Below, piece after piece: positions 6,346-7,104 of a stretch of DNA of 7,104 nt (its first letter is position 1; each line of letters begins with the position of its first letter). Position numbers and translations under genes: made by a program. Source of the DNA: a bacterium (GTDB lineage: Bacteria; ARS69). The stretch lies in the NCBI GenBank assembly GCA_025774805.1, contig JALGZR010000135.1, forward strand, positions 1-7,104, read 5' to 3'. The notes below the pieces were generated by a model, which was not told where the DNA came from, searched no databases, and saw nothing but the letters and a program-made list of their open reading frames with translations.

Positions 6346-6897
6346 GTGGCCTGGATCGAGACGATCGACGAGACGAACGCGCGCGGGAAGCTGGCGCTGA
6401 TCTACGAACGAATGCGGGGTCCTCGCGGGACGAGGGTCGCGAACATCCTGAAGAGTCAGTCTCTCGACCCCCACTCGCTGGCGGCTCACCACGCGTTCTA
6501 CCGCTCGGTGATGAGCGGCTCGAAGACGCTGCCTCGGGCGGATCGGGAGATGATCGCCGTGACCGTGAGCCGGATCAACGGGTGTCACTACTGAGTCGTT
6601 CACCACCGGCGCAGTCTGCGCCACTGGCTCGGGGACGAGGAGCTGGCCGACCGGATCACGGAGGATCCGGAGAGCGCGGGGCTCGACGCGCGGCGTCTCG
6701 AAATGCTCCGCTTCGCATCGAAGCTCACGCAGGCCCCCTCCACCATGACCGATGCGGACGCGCAGGGTCTACGAAGCGCCGGACACTCCGACGACGACAT
6801 CCTCCGGGTTGTTCAGGTGACGGGCTACTTCGCGTTCGTCAACCGTCTGGCGGACGGCCTCGGCGTCGAGCTGGAGCCCGAGAACGACGGGGAATGA
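6346..6897 (+). CDS. predicted selenoprotein: AhpD/carboxymuconolactone-decarboxylase-fold peroxidase-related protein, Sec at codon 83
   Basis: Read with the TGA at 6592-6594 as selenocysteine, this is a 183-residue protein of the AhpD-like 'peroxidase-related enzyme' family, small all-helical thiol peroxidases or disulfide reductases of the cytoplasm. The family active site CxxC appears as Cys80-His-Tyr-Sec83 (RINGCHY-U-VVHH). Glu68 lies 12 residues before Cys80 and His87 seven after it, the same spacing as the catalytic Glu118, Cys130 and His137 of M. tuberculosis AhpD. Homology continues past the TGA in the same frame: LDARRLEMLRFASKLTQAP, then DDILRVVQVTGYFAFVNRLA, then DGLGVELEP, the usual C-terminus. 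Sec would replace the resolving-position Cys. A SECIS-like hairpin follows the TGA directly. The true stop is also TGA (6895-6897). The GTG start has GGAGGA five bases ahead. Ordinary gene calling would split it into pieces ending at 6594 and starting at 6703. A real nonsense mutation of a Cys codon (TGC/TGT to TGA) is the alternative, but the hairpin and otherwise intact frame argue against it. Confidence 0.82.
6595..6638 (+). promoter_or_regulatory. candidate bacterial SECIS element
   Basis: Right after the in-frame TGA the RNA can fold so that GGCGCA (6608-6613) pairs perfectly with TGCGCC (6617-6622) round a GTC loop. Below a 2x2 internal loop CCA (6603-6605) pairs with TGG (6625-6627), and TCGT (6596-6599) may pair with ACGA (6635-6638). 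The loop begins 19 bases after the TGA and starts with G. This fits the known bacterial pattern: a short loop with G in its first two positions, about 16 to 37 bases from the UGA. The apex GCAGTCTGC closely resembles the GCAGGUCUGC apex of E. coli fdhF as I remember it. It would bind SelB carrying Sec-tRNA. Confidence 0.72.
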
Positions 6898-7000
6898 GCC
6901 CTTCGGGTTTCGCCCGGGGTGTCTCGGGGCGGCCTTCGGCTCCCCCGGACTGTCCGCTCCGTCCGCCGGCCGGCCGCGCGGGGCCCCCTTGCGGATCCGG
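6898..7000 (+). other. structured GC-rich region after the selenoprotein gene, possible weak terminator
   Basis: GGGG (6926-6929) pairs with CCCC (6942-6945) above a bulge and encloses GCC-TTC-GGC (6932-6940). Next to it CGGAC-T-GTCCG (6946-6956) is a perfect small inverted repeat. No T-run follows, so this is not a textbook intrinsic terminator, though the position fits an end of transcript. No gene is seen here. Confidence 0.3.
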
Positions 7001-7012
7001 GGGGTATGTCCC

Positions 7013-7104
7013 ATGTTAGAAGTGTACCGCCCGGCACGGACGGACGGGTTTCCCCTTCCCCGTCGGCTGCTCTCGACCGGATCGCCGTCGTCCGACCCCA
7101 CCGG
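7013..7104 (+). CDS. possible start of a further gene, cut by the window edge
   Basis: An ATG at 7013 opens a frame (MLEVYRPARTDGFPLPRRLL...) that stays open for 30 codons to the window edge. There is only a G-rich stretch ahead of it, not a clear Shine-Dalgarno site, and I recognise no family. The small AT-rich island around 7005-7022 in very GC-rich DNA could equally be a -10 region for a gene starting beyond the window (TTGCGG at 6989-6994 as a poor -35). Both readings are weak. Confidence 0.15.
   Translation, partial: MLEVYRPARTDGFPLPRRLLSTGSPSSDPT

Noticed and set aside
6703-6897. Separate 64-residue gene starting at the ATG 6703
   Set aside because: It is in frame with, and completes, the AhpD-like domain that begins upstream of the TGA; there is no ribosome site ahead of this ATG.

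Overview
The window looks like a piece of a high-GC bacterial chromosome, probably from an uncultivated environmental lineage. All clear genes are GC-rich with strong G/C bias at codon position 3 and good Shine-Dalgarno sites. The zincin-like metallopeptidase family at 5122-5931 is one often met in Acidobacteriota and related phyla, but nothing here fixes the taxonomy. I see no phage, plasmid or CRISPR signature.

Layout. Positions 1-113 may hold the 3' tail of a plus-strand gene (weak). Positions 197-4775 form a two-gene minus-strand operon. First comes a 1203-residue protein joining an amidohydrolase (deaminase/chlorohydrolase type) to an S41-type serine peptidase module. Nineteen bases later comes a uracil-DNA-glycosylase-superfamily protein with an N-terminal helical HhH-like segment. 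Positions 4790-5083 are non-coding upstream sequence of that operon. A minus-strand gene at 5122-5931 encodes a TPR protein with a C-terminal HExxH zincin domain. It is bracketed by two copies of one repeat family: a compact palindrome at its stop codon (5078-5125) and a full 183-bp element with 25-bp terminal inverted repeats upstream (6095-6277).

The most notable gene is at 6346-6897 on the plus strand. It is an AhpD/carboxymuconolactone-decarboxylase-fold peroxidase-related protein whose CxxC active site is written Cys-His-Tyr-TGA. The frame continues for 100 codons of clearly homologous sequence after the TGA. A hairpin fitting the bacterial SECIS pattern starts 13 bases after the TGA. 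A conventional caller would report two fragments or a pseudogene; I read it as a 183-residue selenoprotein with Sec83. The last 207 bases are structured, GC-rich non-coding DNA, with a possible promoter or gene start at the very end.

How the genes relate. The amidohydrolase-S41 protein and the UDG-like protein are almost certainly co-transcribed, but no common pathway is evident. The zincin gene and the selenoprotein gene diverge from a shared intergenic region occupied by the repeat element.
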